Counted from the stretch's first letter, positions 52,672-61,441 are shown. The stretch: DNA of 64,000 bases from Streptomyces olivoverticillatus (GCF_014203555.1 NZ_JACHJH010000003.1:642899-706898), one strand, 5' to 3'. The notes: generated by a model not told the origin, from the letters alone. Made by a program: numbers and translations.

Positions 52672-53082
52672 GTGACGCAGCAGCCGCGGTTCAACATGGA
52701 CTGGATGCTCAAGGACCTGGCCACCAGCGTCCCTCAGACCCGCCACGTGATCGTGCTGTCCTCGGACGGCCTGCGCATGGCCCAGCACGGCACGGACACC
52801 GAGGTGGCCGACCGCCTGGCCGCCGCCTGTGCCGGACTGCAGAGCCTGTCCTCCGCCATCGCCTCCGAATTCCCGCACGGCGACGGACAGATGCGCCTGG
52901 TCGTGATCGAGGTCGACGGAGGTTTCTTCTACCTGATGGCCGCGGGCGCCGGGGCGTACCTGGCGGTGCTGGCCGACGACGACGTGGACGCCGGGCTGAT
53001 GGGCATGAAGATGCGGGATCTGGTCGCCAGGATCGGCTCGCATCTCACCAGCCCGCCCCGGGTCAGCGGGTCGGTGACATGA
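52672..53082 (+). CDS. cvnB: Conservon roadblock/LC7 protein CvnB
   Basis: The 136-residue roadblock/LC7-domain protein begins NMDWMLKDLATSVPQTRHVIVLSSDGLRMAQH and continues with ADRLAAACAGLQSLSSAIASEF and VVIEVDGGFFYLMAAGAGAYLAVL. Roadblock proteins in conservons bind and regulate the small GTPase CvnD. The start is GTG 52672, with GGAAGAG upstream. Its stop overlaps the ATG of cvnC. Confidence 0.94.
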   Translation: MTQQPRFNMDWMLKDLATSVPQTRHVIVLSSDGLRMAQHGTDTEVADRLAAACAGLQSLSSAIASEFPHGDGQMRLVVIEVDGGFFYLMAAGAGAYLAVLADDDVDAGLMGMKMRDLVARIGSHLTSPPRVSGSVT

Positions 53083-53447
53083 GCGGACCCGGACCCGATC
53101 CCACGGCGCAGCCCCCCGGCAACCCCGACCGGCTGTACATCCTCACCGGCGGCCAGACCCGCCCGGAAGCCAAGACCGAGCTCGACCTGGTGACCCTGAT
53201 CGTCACCCGCTCGGAGTCCGACCCCGGGCTCCAGCCGGAGCACACCGCCGTGGTGAGGATGTGCGACTTCCCGCTCTCGGTCGCTGAGATATCCGCCTAT
53301 CTGGAGCTGCCGGTGAGCACGCTGACCCCGCTGCTCACCGAGCTGCTCTCCAAAGGGGAGGTCGAGGCCCGCCCACCGGTGCCGACGGCCGCGCTGCCCG
53401 ACGTCCAACTCCTTGAGGCGGTGATGAATGGACTACAAAAGCTCTGA
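53079..53447 (+). CDS. cvnC: Conservon DUF742 protein CvnC
   Basis: The 122-residue DUF742 protein has RLYILTGGQTRPEAKTELDLVTLIVT and RMCDFPLSVAEISAYLELPVSTLTPLLTELLSKGEVEARPP, the latter a winged-helix-like segment. It is thought to be a component of the conservon membrane-associated complex. ATG 53079 overlaps the cvnB stop (ATGA), and its 3' end overlaps cvnD by 20 bp. Confidence 0.94.
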   Translation: MSGPGPDPTAQPPGNPDRLYILTGGQTRPEAKTELDLVTLIVTRSESDPGLQPEHTAVVRMCDFPLSVAEISAYLELPVSTLTPLLTELLSKGEVEARPPVPTAALPDVQLLEAVMNGLQKL

Positions 53448-54051
53448 CGGCTACGCCGGGCCGCGCAGCGAGGACATCCTTCCGGCCTCCGCCACCGCGG
53501 CCGTCAAGGTCGTGATCGTCGGAGGCTTCGGAGTCGGCAAGACGACCCTGGTCGGCTCGGTCAGCGAGATCCGGCCGCTGACCACCGAGGAGACCATGAC
53601 CCAGGCCGGTGTCGGCGTGGACGATCTCGCAGGGATCGAGCACAAGACCGAGACCACCGTGGCCATGGACTTCGGCCGGATCAGCATCAACGAGCAGCTG
53701 GTGCTGTACCTGTTCGGCACGCCGGGCCAGGAGCGCTTCTGGTTCCTCTGGAACGGCCTCTTCGAAGGCGCCCTGGGCGCGGTGGTCCTGCTCGACACCC
53801 GCCGGATGGAGGTCAGTTACGACGTCATCGGCCGCCTGGAGGAGCGCGGCGTACCGTTCGTCGTCGGGGTCAACGCCTTCCCCGGAGCACCCAGGTACCC
53901 CATGTCGGAGCTGCGGACGGCGATGGACCTCGACGAATCCGTACCCATGATCGACTGCGATGCCCGGGACCGCGCTTCCTGCCGCGACACCCTAATGGCG
54001 CTGATGCGCTATCTCTACACCCTCACGACCGTCTCCACGGAGTCACAGTGA
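53428..54051 (+). CDS. cvnD: Conservon small GTPase CvnD
   Basis: The 207-residue Ras-like small GTPase of the bacterial MglA/CvnD type has P-loop GGFGVGKTT (32-40), switch II GTPGQERFWFLW (97-108) and the base-recognition region GVNAFPG, where the classical NKxD reads NAFP. That replacement is usual in conservon GTPases but would weaken guanine specificity. CvnD is thought to be regulated by CvnB and CvnC. The start is ATG 53428 inside cvnC, with a GAGGCGG site. The stop overlaps the GTG of the P450 gene (GTGA). Confidence 0.94.
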   Translation: MDYKSSDGYAGPRSEDILPASATAAVKVVIVGGFGVGKTTLVGSVSEIRPLTTEETMTQAGVGVDDLAGIEHKTETTVAMDFGRISINEQLVLYLFGTPGQERFWFLWNGLFEGALGAVVLLDTRRMEVSYDVIGRLEERGVPFVVGVNAFPGAPRYPMSELRTAMDLDESVPMIDCDARDRASCRDTLMALMRYLYTLTTVSTESQ

Positions 54052-55475
54052 CCAACCCTGCCGAACACTCCCGCACCGACTCCCTCACGGCGCCTCCCCC
54101 GCAGTGCCCGGCCCACTCCGCGGGCGGTGCGGCGCGGCTGTACGGAACGGAGGCCGAGGACGATCCCTACGGGCTGTACGAGCGGCTGCGTGCCGAGCAC
54201 GGCCCGGTCGCGCCCGTGCTGCTGCACGGCGACCTCCCGGCCTGGCTGATCCTGGGCTACCGGGAGAACCTCGACGTCACCCGCACCCCCTCGCGCTTCT
54301 CCCGCGACTCCCGGCTCTGGCGCGCCATGCAGGAGGGCAAGCTCACCCCGGAGCATCCGCTGGCCCCCATCTCCACCTGGCAGCCGGTGTGCGTCTTCGC
54401 CGACGGCCCGCAGCACGAGCGCTGGCGCGGCGCGGTGAACGACAGCATCGCGCGCTTCGACAAGCGGGGCATCCGGCGCCATGTGACGCAGTGCGCCAAT
54501 CAGCTGGTCGACCGCTTCTGCGCCTCCGGCCGCGCCGAGCTCGTGCACCAGTTCGCCGAGCACCTGCCGATGATGGCGATGACACAGCTGCTGGGCATGC
54601 CCGAGGAGTACAGCCCCCGGCTGGTCAATGCCGCGCGCGACATGATCAAGGGGACCGAGACGGCGGTCGCGAGCAACGAGTACGTCCAGGAGATCCTGCG
54701 CAAGCTGGTGGCGCGCAAACACGCCCAGCCCGGCGCCGACTTCACCACCTGGCTGATCGAACACCCCTCCGGGCTGTCCGACGACGAAGTGCAGCAGCAC
54801 CTGCGGCTGGTTCTCATCGCCGCGTTCGAAACCACCGCGAACCTCATCGCGAACACCTTGAAGATGGTCCTCACCGACGTCCGCTTCCGGGCCTCACTCG
54901 CGGGCGGCCACATGACGCTGCCGGACGCGGTGGAACAGGTGCTGTGGGACGAGCCGCCGTTCATCACGATCCTGGGCCGCTGGGCCACCCAGGACACGGA
55001 GCTGGGCGGACAGCAGATCAAGGCGGGCGACGCGCTGGTGCTGGGGCTGGCCGCGGCCAACATGGACACGGTGGTCCGGCCCGACCTGGACGTCCCCATC
55101 CACGGGAACCGCGCCCACCTGGCGTTCAGCGGCGGGGCACACGAGTGCCCGGGCCAGGATGTGGGCCGGGCGATCGCGGGCACGGGCATCGACGCCCTGC
55201 TGCTGCGACTGCCCGACCTCACCCTTGCCGTGGAGGAATCCGAGCTCGAGTACCGCTCGTCACTGATGTCCCGTCATCTGACGTCGCTGCCGGTGAAGTT
55301 CACGGCCCACCAGGCGCCGCTTCCGGAGCTGATGATGGGACCCGGTCCGGACTCCTCCTCTCACACCACCAGCCCCGTGCACCCCATGGCGGCCCCGGCG
55401 CCCTCCACGCAGGTCCCCGCCGCGGTCTCCACCTCCTGGTGGCGCTCGTTCAGGAACTGGCTGCGGCGCTGGTAG
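54048..55475 (+). CDS. Conservon-linked cytochrome P450 with EQVLW in place of ExxR (CYP157-like)
   Basis: The 475-residue bacterial P450 has the haem-binding Cys motif LAFSGGAHECPGQDVGRAIA (C367), I-helix IAAFETTAN (the usual AGxET glycine is Phe) and the K-helix AVEQVLWDEPP (294-304), which gives EQVLW where nearly all P450s have ExxR. The same change (EQSLW) is known in CYP157C1 of S. coelicolor, where CYP157 members sit in conservons. It is co-transcribed with cvnA-D and its start overlaps cvnD. The C-terminal 45 residues beyond the core are unlike P450s and overlap the terpene synthase gene. Confidence 0.93.
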   Translation: MTNPAEHSRTDSLTAPPPQCPAHSAGGAARLYGTEAEDDPYGLYERLRAEHGPVAPVLLHGDLPAWLILGYRENLDVTRTPSRFSRDSRLWRAMQEGKLTPEHPLAPISTWQPVCVFADGPQHERWRGAVNDSIARFDKRGIRRHVTQCANQLVDRFCASGRAELVHQFAEHLPMMAMTQLLGMPEEYSPRLVNAARDMIKGTETAVASNEYVQEILRKLVARKHAQPGADFTTWLIEHPSGLSDDEVQQHLRLVLIAAFETTANLIANTLKMVLTDVRFRASLAGGHMTLPDAVEQVLWDEPPFITILGRWATQDTELGGQQIKAGDALVLGLAAANMDTVVRPDLDVPIHGNRAHLAFSGGAHECPGQDVGRAIAGTGIDALLLRLPDLTLAVEESELEYRSSLMSRHLTSLPVKFTAHQAPLPELMMGPGPDSSSHTTSPVHPMAAPAPSTQVPAAVSTSWWRSFRNWLRRW

Positions 55476-56548
55476 CCGGTGTCGAGCTGGCTCCACCACC
55501 AGGCAATGGACGGGATGGGCAGCGGGGCCAGGCTGTCGTCCGAAGGGCGGGTCTTCCACCACCGGACGACGCCGTCGGCCCCGTAGGACCCGGCATACCG
55601 GGAGCAGGTCGACGCCCAGTCGAGGTGCCCGCGGACGAACTGACCGAGCGCCACCAGATAGCAGCGCAGCTCCATCCCGGCTCGCGGCCAGAGCTGCTCG
55701 CGCAGGCGCAGGAAGAGAGTCATGACACGGTCGCGCATGGCCATGGCCTCTTCCTGCGCGAGGGCGAGTCCGCAGCCCCGCTCCTGTGCGACGACGTCGA
55801 TCAGGTTGAGGTTGTCACCGGCCCGATGGATCTCCTTGTTCCGCGAGTAGAAGTCGTTGTCCCAAGCCACGAGGGTCCAGGCCATCTCGGTAAGAGCCCG
55901 CACCTCGGGCCGGTCCAGATCCTCGTCCTGCAGTTCGTAACCTCCGGCAATGTCCATCAAGGCCGTCGAGGGCGCCATGCCGATCGCGCGCATCCACATG
56001 GCGGCGTAGTCATTGAGGCTGGGCAACGACCGGTCGCGCCGGCAGGCAGCCTCCCACACAAGACCAGACATATAGATACGCATCCCCTCGATCCAGCGCC
56101 GCAGCTGCCGGGCACTGGCGTGCTCGGTCAGCTCCAGGCGGATGGCCCGCAGGGCGGCCGCATGGGGCGAATCGTCGGGCCATTCGGGTACGGGCGCCTC
56201 CAGGATGCGCATGACGCGCGACGTGGCGTGGGCCAGGCCGTGGGCGGTGGCCCCCGCCTCGTCGCAGAGTCCGTCGTCGAGCGAGAAGAGAACGGCGTGC
56301 AGCTTGGCGACCACGATCAGCGGACCGGTCCGTCCGTACGGCATGGTCTTGGCGGTCAAGCCCCCGAAATCGCACTGCGCCAGTCGCTTGCGCTGGTGCC
56401 GTGAGGTGTCGAGCTGCTTGTGGAGCATCCAGTCCACCGACTCGTTGTCGATCTCCTTGATCCGGGGATGGACGGCCGGCGGTATAGGGCAGTAGAAGGG
56501 AACGATCTCAAGGGGTTGGACTGTTAACCGATCCCGTACGCGTGTCAC
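55361..56548 (-). CDS. Type I terpene synthase family protein
   Basis: The 395-residue bacterial class I terpene cyclase begins PLEIVPFYCPIPPAVHP and contains an aspartate-rich segment FSLDDGLCDEA (88-98; a DDxxxD form rather than the classical DDxxD) and a complete NSE/DTE motif NDFYSRNKE (231-239) for three magnesium ions. It would ionise a prenyl diphosphate and cyclise it; the chain length and product cannot be read here. GTG 56548 follows GGGAGG by four bases; longer frames upstream lack a ribosome-binding site. It is convergent with, and overlaps by 115 bp, the conservon P450, which may oxidise its product. Confidence 0.9.
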   Translation of the reverse strand: MTRVRDRLTVQPLEIVPFYCPIPPAVHPRIKEIDNESVDWMLHKQLDTSRHQRKRLAQCDFGGLTAKTMPYGRTGPLIVVAKLHAVLFSLDDGLCDEAGATAHGLAHATSRVMRILEAPVPEWPDDSPHAAALRAIRLELTEHASARQLRRWIEGMRIYMSGLVWEAACRRDRSLPSLNDYAAMWMRAIGMAPSTALMDIAGGYELQDEDLDRPEVRALTEMAWTLVAWDNDFYSRNKEIHRAGDNLNLIDVVAQERGCGLALAQEEAMAMRDRVMTLFLRLREQLWPRAGMELRCYLVALGQFVRGHLDWASTCSRYAGSYGADGVVRWWKTRPSDDSLAPLPIPSIAWWWSQLDTGYQRRSQFLNERHQEVETAAGTCVEGAGAAMGCTGLVV

Positions 56549-56884
56549 GCCGCCTCCCCAGGCCGACTCGCAGCGCTCCTGTCTACTTTTGTGCGGTACT
56601 TGCCCAGGCCGGACCACGGATAACCCGGTACGGGCACCGGCGCACGGGATTCCGGCGCGGAGCGCAAGGATCGCTTCGGATCGTTTTCGATCAGATCCAG
56701 CCAAAGGCATTTTCCATGTGGGTAGGAACGGTTGAATATTGCACGCTGATGTCGGGGTTTTTTTCCTCATGATCCCTCCGGATTCGGGAGCGCCAGGGTT
56801 GGCCGGATGTCGTTCGCCCTTGGCACGGATGATGGACGGGCCATGCTCGACACTGGTGACCGGCGCAGCTCTGGGAGGCACGTC
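56549..56884. other. 336-bp divergent region between terpene synthase and lnt
   Basis: Features seen are a GATCG-TTTT-CGATC inverted repeat (about 56679-56692), a preceding GGATCG echo, and an unusual T7 run (56758-56764) with AT-rich flanks. The promoters of both divergent genes must lie here, but no -10/-35 pair fits well. ATG codons at 56807 and 56843 are in frame with lnt but lack ribosome-binding sites. Confidence 0.4.
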
Positions 56885-58441
56885 ATGCCGATGGTGTCGA
56901 CGGGACGGTGGCAGCCGGTCCTCACCTCACCCCGGTGGCGGGCCGTCGCCGCGGTCCTCGCCGGAGCGCTGCCCGCCCTCGCCTTCCCGGAGCCCTCGCT
57001 GTGGTGGCTGGCCTACGGCGCCCTGGTCCCGTGGCTGCTGCTGGTGCGTTCGGCCACGAGCGCCCGCCGCGCCGCCGTCGAGGGCTGGCTGGGCGGAGCC
57101 GGGTTCCTGCTCGCGGTGCACCACTGGCTGCTGCCGAGTCTGCATGTCTTCATTCTGGTGCTGGCCGCGCTCCTGGGGCTGCTCTGGGCGCCCTGGGGTG
57201 TGCTGGTGCGGCGGCTCCTGGGCGCCTCGCCCGGACCCGGCCGGACGGCTGCGGCGCTCGTCCTGGTGCCGGCCGGCTGGCTGATGGTGGAACTCGTGCG
57301 TTCCTGGGAATACCTGGGCGGCCCCTGGGGGCTGCTCGGCGCCAGCCAGTGGCAGGTCCCTCCCGCGCTGCGGCTCGCTTCGGTGGGCGGCGTCTGGCTG
57401 GTCGGCTTCGTGCTGGTGGCCGTCAACACCGCGCTGGCCGCGCTTCTTTCGGCGCCCCGGGCGCGCCCGGCCGCGGCGGCCGGGCTGCTGGCCTGTGCGG
57501 TGGCCGTCACCGGCGTGTGGGCCTGGGCGCCCCGGCCGCAGCCGGCGGGCTCGGTGCGCGTCGCGCTCGTACAGCCCGGCGTGATCGAGGGCGCGGACAG
57601 CGTCCAGCGGCGCTTCGACCGGGAGGAGCAGCTCACCCGGGAGCTGGCCGGGCGGGACGTCGAGCTGGTGGTGTGGGGCGAGAGCAGCGTCGGCCAGGAC
57701 CTGGCGCACCGCCCCGACCTCGGGCGCCGACTGGCCGCGCTGTCCCGCACGGTCGGCGCGGAAGTGCTGGTCAACGTCGACGCCCGGCGCTCCGACCGGC
57801 CGGGGATCTTCAAGAGCTCGGTGCTGGTCGGGCCGGACGGGCCGACGGGCAACCGCTACGACAAGATGCGGCTGGTGCCGTTCGGCGAGTACGTCCCGGC
57901 CCGCTCGGTGCTCGGCTGGGCCACGTCCGTGGGCAAGGCGGCCGGCGAGGACCGCAGGCGCGGCGACGCGCAGGTGGTGATGCGGCTGCCGGGCACGGCC
58001 GGCGAGCTGCGCGTCGGCCCGCTGGTGTGCTTCGAGTCGGCGTTCCCCGACATGAGCCGGCATCTCGTCGGGGACGGCGCCCAGTTGCTCGTCGCCCAGT
58101 CGGCGACCTCGACCTTCCAGCACAGCTGGGCGCCCGCCCAGCACGCCTCGCTGGCCGCGCTGCGGGCGGCCGAGACCTGGCGGCCGATGGTGCACGCGAC
58201 GCTCACCGGGGAGAGCACGGTGGCCGACGCCCGCGGCCGTACGGTCGGCCGACGGCTGGGTACGGACGCCAGTGCGTCCGCCGTCTACGACGTGCCGTTG
58301 GCGCGCGGCACGAGCCCGTACGTCCGCAGCGGCGACTGGGCGGTGTACGGCTCGCTGGCGGCGCTGGCCGTCTTCTGCGCCGCCGAGGGCGTGCGCCTCG
58401 CCCGGCGGAGGGTCAGCGGGCCTGTTCCTCCACGAGGCTGA
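56885..58441 (+). CDS. lnt: Apolipoprotein N-acyltransferase
   Basis: The 518-residue Lnt has about six or seven membrane helices in the first 215 residues (VAAVLAGALPALAFPEPSLWW..., FILVLAALLGLLWAPWGVLV and others), then a nitrilase-like domain and a final C-terminal helix (YGSLAALAVFCAAEGV). The catalytic triad is intact: E266 in VVWGESSVG, K327 in RYDKMRLVPFGEYVP and C382 in VGPLVCFESAFPD. It N-acylates the diacylglyceryl-Cys of lipoproteins in the membrane. The start is ATG 56885 with GGAGG six bases upstream. The 3' end overlaps the convergent oxidoreductase gene by 29 bp. Confidence 0.95.
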   Translation: MPMVSTGRWQPVLTSPRWRAVAAVLAGALPALAFPEPSLWWLAYGALVPWLLLVRSATSARRAAVEGWLGGAGFLLAVHHWLLPSLHVFILVLAALLGLLWAPWGVLVRRLLGASPGPGRTAAALVLVPAGWLMVELVRSWEYLGGPWGLLGASQWQVPPALRLASVGGVWLVGFVLVAVNTALAALLSAPRARPAAAAGLLACAVAVTGVWAWAPRPQPAGSVRVALVQPGVIEGADSVQRRFDREEQLTRELAGRDVELVVWGESSVGQDLAHRPDLGRRLAALSRTVGAEVLVNVDARRSDRPGIFKSSVLVGPDGPTGNRYDKMRLVPFGEYVPARSVLGWATSVGKAAGEDRRRGDAQVVMRLPGTAGELRVGPLVCFESAFPDMSRHLVGDGAQLLVAQSATSTFQHSWAPAQHASLAALRAAETWRPMVHATLTGESTVADARGRTVGRRLGTDASASAVYDVPLARGTSPYVRSGDWAVYGSLAALAVFCAAEGVRLARRRVSGPVPPRG

Positions 58442-59318
58442 CGATGCGCTCGCACAGCTCGTGGGTGCGCAGGGCGTCCTCGGCGTCCAGCACCTTGCCC
58501 GCCCGCACCGCGTCGAGGAAGGCGAGGACGATCTGCTCGATGCCGCGCTGGCGGGCGACGGAGACCCAGTCGCCCCGGCGGCGCAGGCTCGGCTGTCCCT
58601 TGTGGTCCACGACGTCGGCGAGGTTGAGTACCTGCCGTTTGGTGTCCCGGCCCGAGACCTCCAGGATCTCCTCGGTGGAGCCGCTCATCCGGTTCATGGT
58701 GCCGATGGCGGTGAAGCCGGGGCCGGACATCTGGAGCACGACGTGGTGGACGAGGCCGTCCTCCACCCTCGCGCGCACGTCGATGTGGTCGGCGGTGCCG
58801 GGTGCCAGGAAGCGCAGGGTGTCGACGACGTGTATGAAGTCGTCGAGGACGAGGGTGCGCGGGGCCTCGGCCAGGCCGACCCGGTTCTTCTGCATCAGGA
58901 TCAGGTCGCGGGGGTGGTCCGCGCACTGCGTGTACCCGGGTGCGTAGCGGCGGTTGAAGCCGACCATGAGGGAGACCTGCCGGTCCCGGGCCAGGCTCAC
59001 CAGCCGCCGGCTGTCCGCGAGGTCGTAGGCGAGGGGCTTGTCGACGTAGACCGGCACACCCGCCTCCAGGAGGCGGGCGACGAGCTCGGGGTGGGCGGCC
59101 GTGGCCGCGTGGACGAACGCCGCGTCGAGGCCCGCCGCGAGCAGGGAGTCCAGGCTGGTGTGGCGCTGCTCCTGCGGGATCCGGTAGGTGTCCGCGACCC
59201 GGTGGAGGGTGTCGGGGTTGCGGGTGTGCAGGTGCGGCTCCAGTCCCGGCTGGGCGGCGAGCACCGGCAGGTACGCCTTTTGCGCGATGTCTCCGAGCCC
59301 GATGCAGCCGACCTTCAC
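58413..59318 (-). CDS. Gfo/Idh/MocA-family oxidoreductase
   Basis: The 301-residue NAD(P)-dependent dehydrogenase of the Gfo/Idh/MocA family has Rossmann motif VGCIGLGDIAQKAYLPVLA, the family Lys in VYVDKPLAYDLADSRR (the EKP motif as DKP) and GFNRRYAPG, then the beta-sheet substrate domain with DDFIHVVDTLRFL. The substrate is probably a sugar or cyclitol derivative; no pathway genes are adjacent. GTG 59318 follows GAGGAGG by four bases. It is divergent from the DinB-like gene. Confidence 0.93.
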   Translation of the reverse strand: MKVGCIGLGDIAQKAYLPVLAAQPGLEPHLHTRNPDTLHRVADTYRIPQEQRHTSLDSLLAAGLDAAFVHAATAAHPELVARLLEAGVPVYVDKPLAYDLADSRRLVSLARDRQVSLMVGFNRRYAPGYTQCADHPRDLILMQKNRVGLAEAPRTLVLDDFIHVVDTLRFLAPGTADHIDVRARVEDGLVHHVVLQMSGPGFTAIGTMNRMSGSTEEILEVSGRDTKRQVLNLADVVDHKGQPSLRRRGDWVSVARQRGIEQIVLAFLDAVRAGKVLDAEDALRTHELCERIVSLVEEQAR

Positions 59319-59505
59319 GAAGCCTCCTCGATGTCCCCTCCGGCCGTCGTGGGGCCGGTCTCCGTACCGGCAGGATACGTGCGCACGGGTGGCCGCCAGT
59401 CGGCCACTCCGTCCAGGCCGCGCTCTGGGCGAGGGGGCCACGGAGCTGCTGCGGGGGATGCTCGGGCGATAAATCCCTGGCCGGCTCCGCCCGGACGCGA
59501 GCAAG

Positions 59506-60030
59506 ATGGCCCCCATGTCCAGCATCGAGCACATCCGCCCGCCTGCCTGCGTCGCCGAGGCCGAGAGCCTCCGGGCGTTTCTCGATTACCACCGGACCAC
59601 ACTGGCCAGGAAGTGCGCCGGTCTGGACGACGCCGCGCTGCGCGAGGCGTCCGTGCCGCCCTCGCCGCTGACCTTGCTGGGGCTGGTGCGTCACATGACC
59701 GAGGTGGAGCGCCACTGGTTCCGCCGGGTGCTGGCCGGGGAGTCGACGGCCGGGCCGCTCTATTACAGCGACGCGGATCCGGACGGGGATTTCAGCCTGT
59801 CCGAGCACGACACCCGGGAAGCGGCCTTCGCGGCCTGGGAAGCGGAGGTGGCCGCCTGCCGCGAGGCGGCGCGGGGCCGGTCGCTGGACGACCTGAGCGC
59901 CGCTCCGCGCCACCGCGGCGACCATGTCGACCTGCGCTGGATCTACCTCCACATGATCGAGGAGTACGCGCGCCACAACGGCCACGCCGACCTCATCCGC
60001 GAGCGGATCGACGGCGCGACCGGGGAGTGA
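59506..60030 (+). CDS. DinB/DUF664-family protein
   Basis: The 174-residue four-helix-bundle protein of the DinB superfamily (DUF664) has LRAFLDYHRTTLARKCAGLDD, LTLLGLVRHMTEVERHWFRRVLAG with a metal-ligand histidine, and WIYLHMIEEYARHNGHADLIRERIDG with two further histidines. Members include thiol-dependent transferases (mycothiol or bacillithiol S-transferases), so mycothiol-linked detoxification is plausible. The start could be ATG 59506 or ATG 59515; no clear ribosome-binding site is seen. Confidence 0.9.
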   Translation: MAPMSSIEHIRPPACVAEAESLRAFLDYHRTTLARKCAGLDDAALREASVPPSPLTLLGLVRHMTEVERHWFRRVLAGESTAGPLYYSDADPDGDFSLSEHDTREAAFAAWEAEVAACREAARGRSLDDLSAAPRHRGDHVDLRWIYLHMIEEYARHNGHADLIRERIDGATGE

Positions 60031-60124
60031 CCGCTGCGCGCAGGGCGCACGGCCGGGACTGACGCTTCCGCTTCACCCTCGCGAGGAGTTCCCAACCCCC
60101 TTGTGGCTCAGCAGGGTTGGGCGG

Positions 60125-60733
60125 GTGCATCGAATGTCCGCAGCGGCGGCCCTGGTGGCGGTGGCGATGTCGGCTGCCGTCGGCTGTGTCTCCGTCTCCC
60201 CGCATCCCGCTCCGTCCGGCCACTACCGCCCCTCCGGGCCGCAGGCCGCCGAGGGCCCGGCCCGCGAGTCCCTGGCCGGCACCGGGAACGCCCCGGGTCA
60301 GGGCCCCGCGGGGAAGCCCGCCCCGGACGCGTCATCGGCGTTGCTGCGCGACGCCCAGGGGCCCGGCCGGGACCCGGTCGCCGGCCGGGCGGCCCCGGTG
60401 GCTCCCCCGGACTCCGCGGACGGCCCGGACCTCGCCGACCACCCCGGCCGCGCGCGAGCAGCGGATCGCGGCGAGGCGCCTGCGCACGCCGACGCTCCCC
60501 CGTCCGCCCCGGGCCCGGCCGAGGAGGCTCCCGCCCCACCGCGCCGGGAGCCGGACCCCGCGCCTCCCCCCGTCCGGCGCGCCGGACCCCGGCCCGCCCC
60601 CGAGGAGCCCCAGGCGGCACCGGCCCCCGCCCCCGGGGCCCGCAGCGGCGTCTGCGGGCTCGGCGAGAGCTACGGACACTGGCAGCAGGGCAGCGACGCC
60701 TCCCGGATCTGCCGCCAGGTCTACGGGCACTGA
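60125..60733 (+). CDS. Proline-rich putative lipoprotein of unknown function
   Basis: The protein is about 202 residues from GTG 60125, or 210 from TTG 60101. An N-terminal signal with lipobox-like VAMSAAVGC is followed by about 130 residues of Pro/Ala/Gly/Arg/Asp low-complexity sequence. A short conserved-looking C-terminus carries two cysteines: GVCGLGESYGHW and SDASRICRQVYGH. The pattern, a lipid anchor plus a disordered spacer plus a small disulphide-bonded knob, suggests a cell-surface stalk. The start is uncertain; the GAGGAG at about 60083-60088 better suits the TTG start. Confidence 0.7.
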   Translation: MHRMSAAAALVAVAMSAAVGCVSVSPHPAPSGHYRPSGPQAAEGPARESLAGTGNAPGQGPAGKPAPDASSALLRDAQGPGRDPVAGRAAPVAPPDSADGPDLADHPGRARAADRGEAPAHADAPPSAPGPAEEAPAPPRREPDPAPPPVRRAGPRPAPEEPQAAPAPAPGARSGVCGLGESYGHWQQGSDASRICRQVYGH

Positions 60734-60754
60734 CCGCCCCCGGCGCCGCTCGGG

Positions 60755-61441
60755 TCAGAGCGCGAGGTCGGGGATGCGCCAGTCGATGGGCTCGTGCCCC
60801 TGGCCGGCCACGGCCTCGTTGATCTGCGTGAACGGGCGGCTGCCGAAGAACCTCTTCGCCGACAGCGGCGAGGGGTGGGCGCCCTTGACCACGATGTGCC
60901 GCTCCTCGTCGATGAGCGGGAGCTTCTTCTGCGCGTAGTTGCCCCACAGCACGAAGACCGCCGGGTCGGGCCGGGAGGCCACCGCGCGGATCACGGCGTC
61001 GGTGAACTTCTCCCAGCCCTTGCCCTTGTGGGAGTTGGGCTCGCCGCCGCGCACGGTCAGCACCGCGTTGAGCAGCAGGACGCCCTGCTCGGCCCACGGC
61101 ATGAGGAAGCCGTTGTCCGGTACCTCGTAGCCGAGCTCCGCCTGCATCTCCTTGTAGATGTTGCGCAGCGACGGCGGCGTCTTCACCCCGGGCCGCACGG
61201 AGAAGCACAGGCCGTGCCCCTGGCCCGCGCCGTGGTACGGGTCCTGGCCGAGGATGAGGACCTTCACCTTGTCGTAGGGGGTCGCCTCCAGGGCGGCGAA
61301 GACCTCGCCGCGCGGCGGGTACACCGGAGCCTTGGCCCGCTCCTCCTCCACGAAGTCGACGAGCTCCTTGAAGTAGGGCTTCTCCAGCTCTTCGCCGAGG
61401 ACTCCGTGCCAGGACGCGGGCAGCATGTCGGTGACGGTCAC
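60755..61441 (-). CDS. ung: Uracil-DNA glycosylase
   Basis: The 228-residue family 1 UDG has catalytic motif KVLILGQDPYHGAGQGHGLCFSV (the water-activating Asp in GQDPYHG), PPSLRNIYKEM, LLLNAVLTVRGGEPNSHKGKGWEKFTDAV and the leucine-loop HPSPLSAKRFFG. It excises uracil from DNA in base-excision repair. GTG 61441 follows GGAGG by eight bases; the longer upstream frame lies antisense to the SDR. It is convergent with the lipoprotein gene, 21 bp apart. Confidence 0.96.
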   Translation of the reverse strand: MTVTDMLPASWHGVLGEELEKPYFKELVDFVEEERAKAPVYPPRGEVFAALEATPYDKVKVLILGQDPYHGAGQGHGLCFSVRPGVKTPPSLRNIYKEMQAELGYEVPDNGFLMPWAEQGVLLLNAVLTVRGGEPNSHKGKGWEKFTDAVIRAVASRPDPAVFVLWGNYAQKKLPLIDEERHIVVKGAHPSPLSAKRFFGSRPFTQINEAVAGQGHEPIDWRIPDLAL

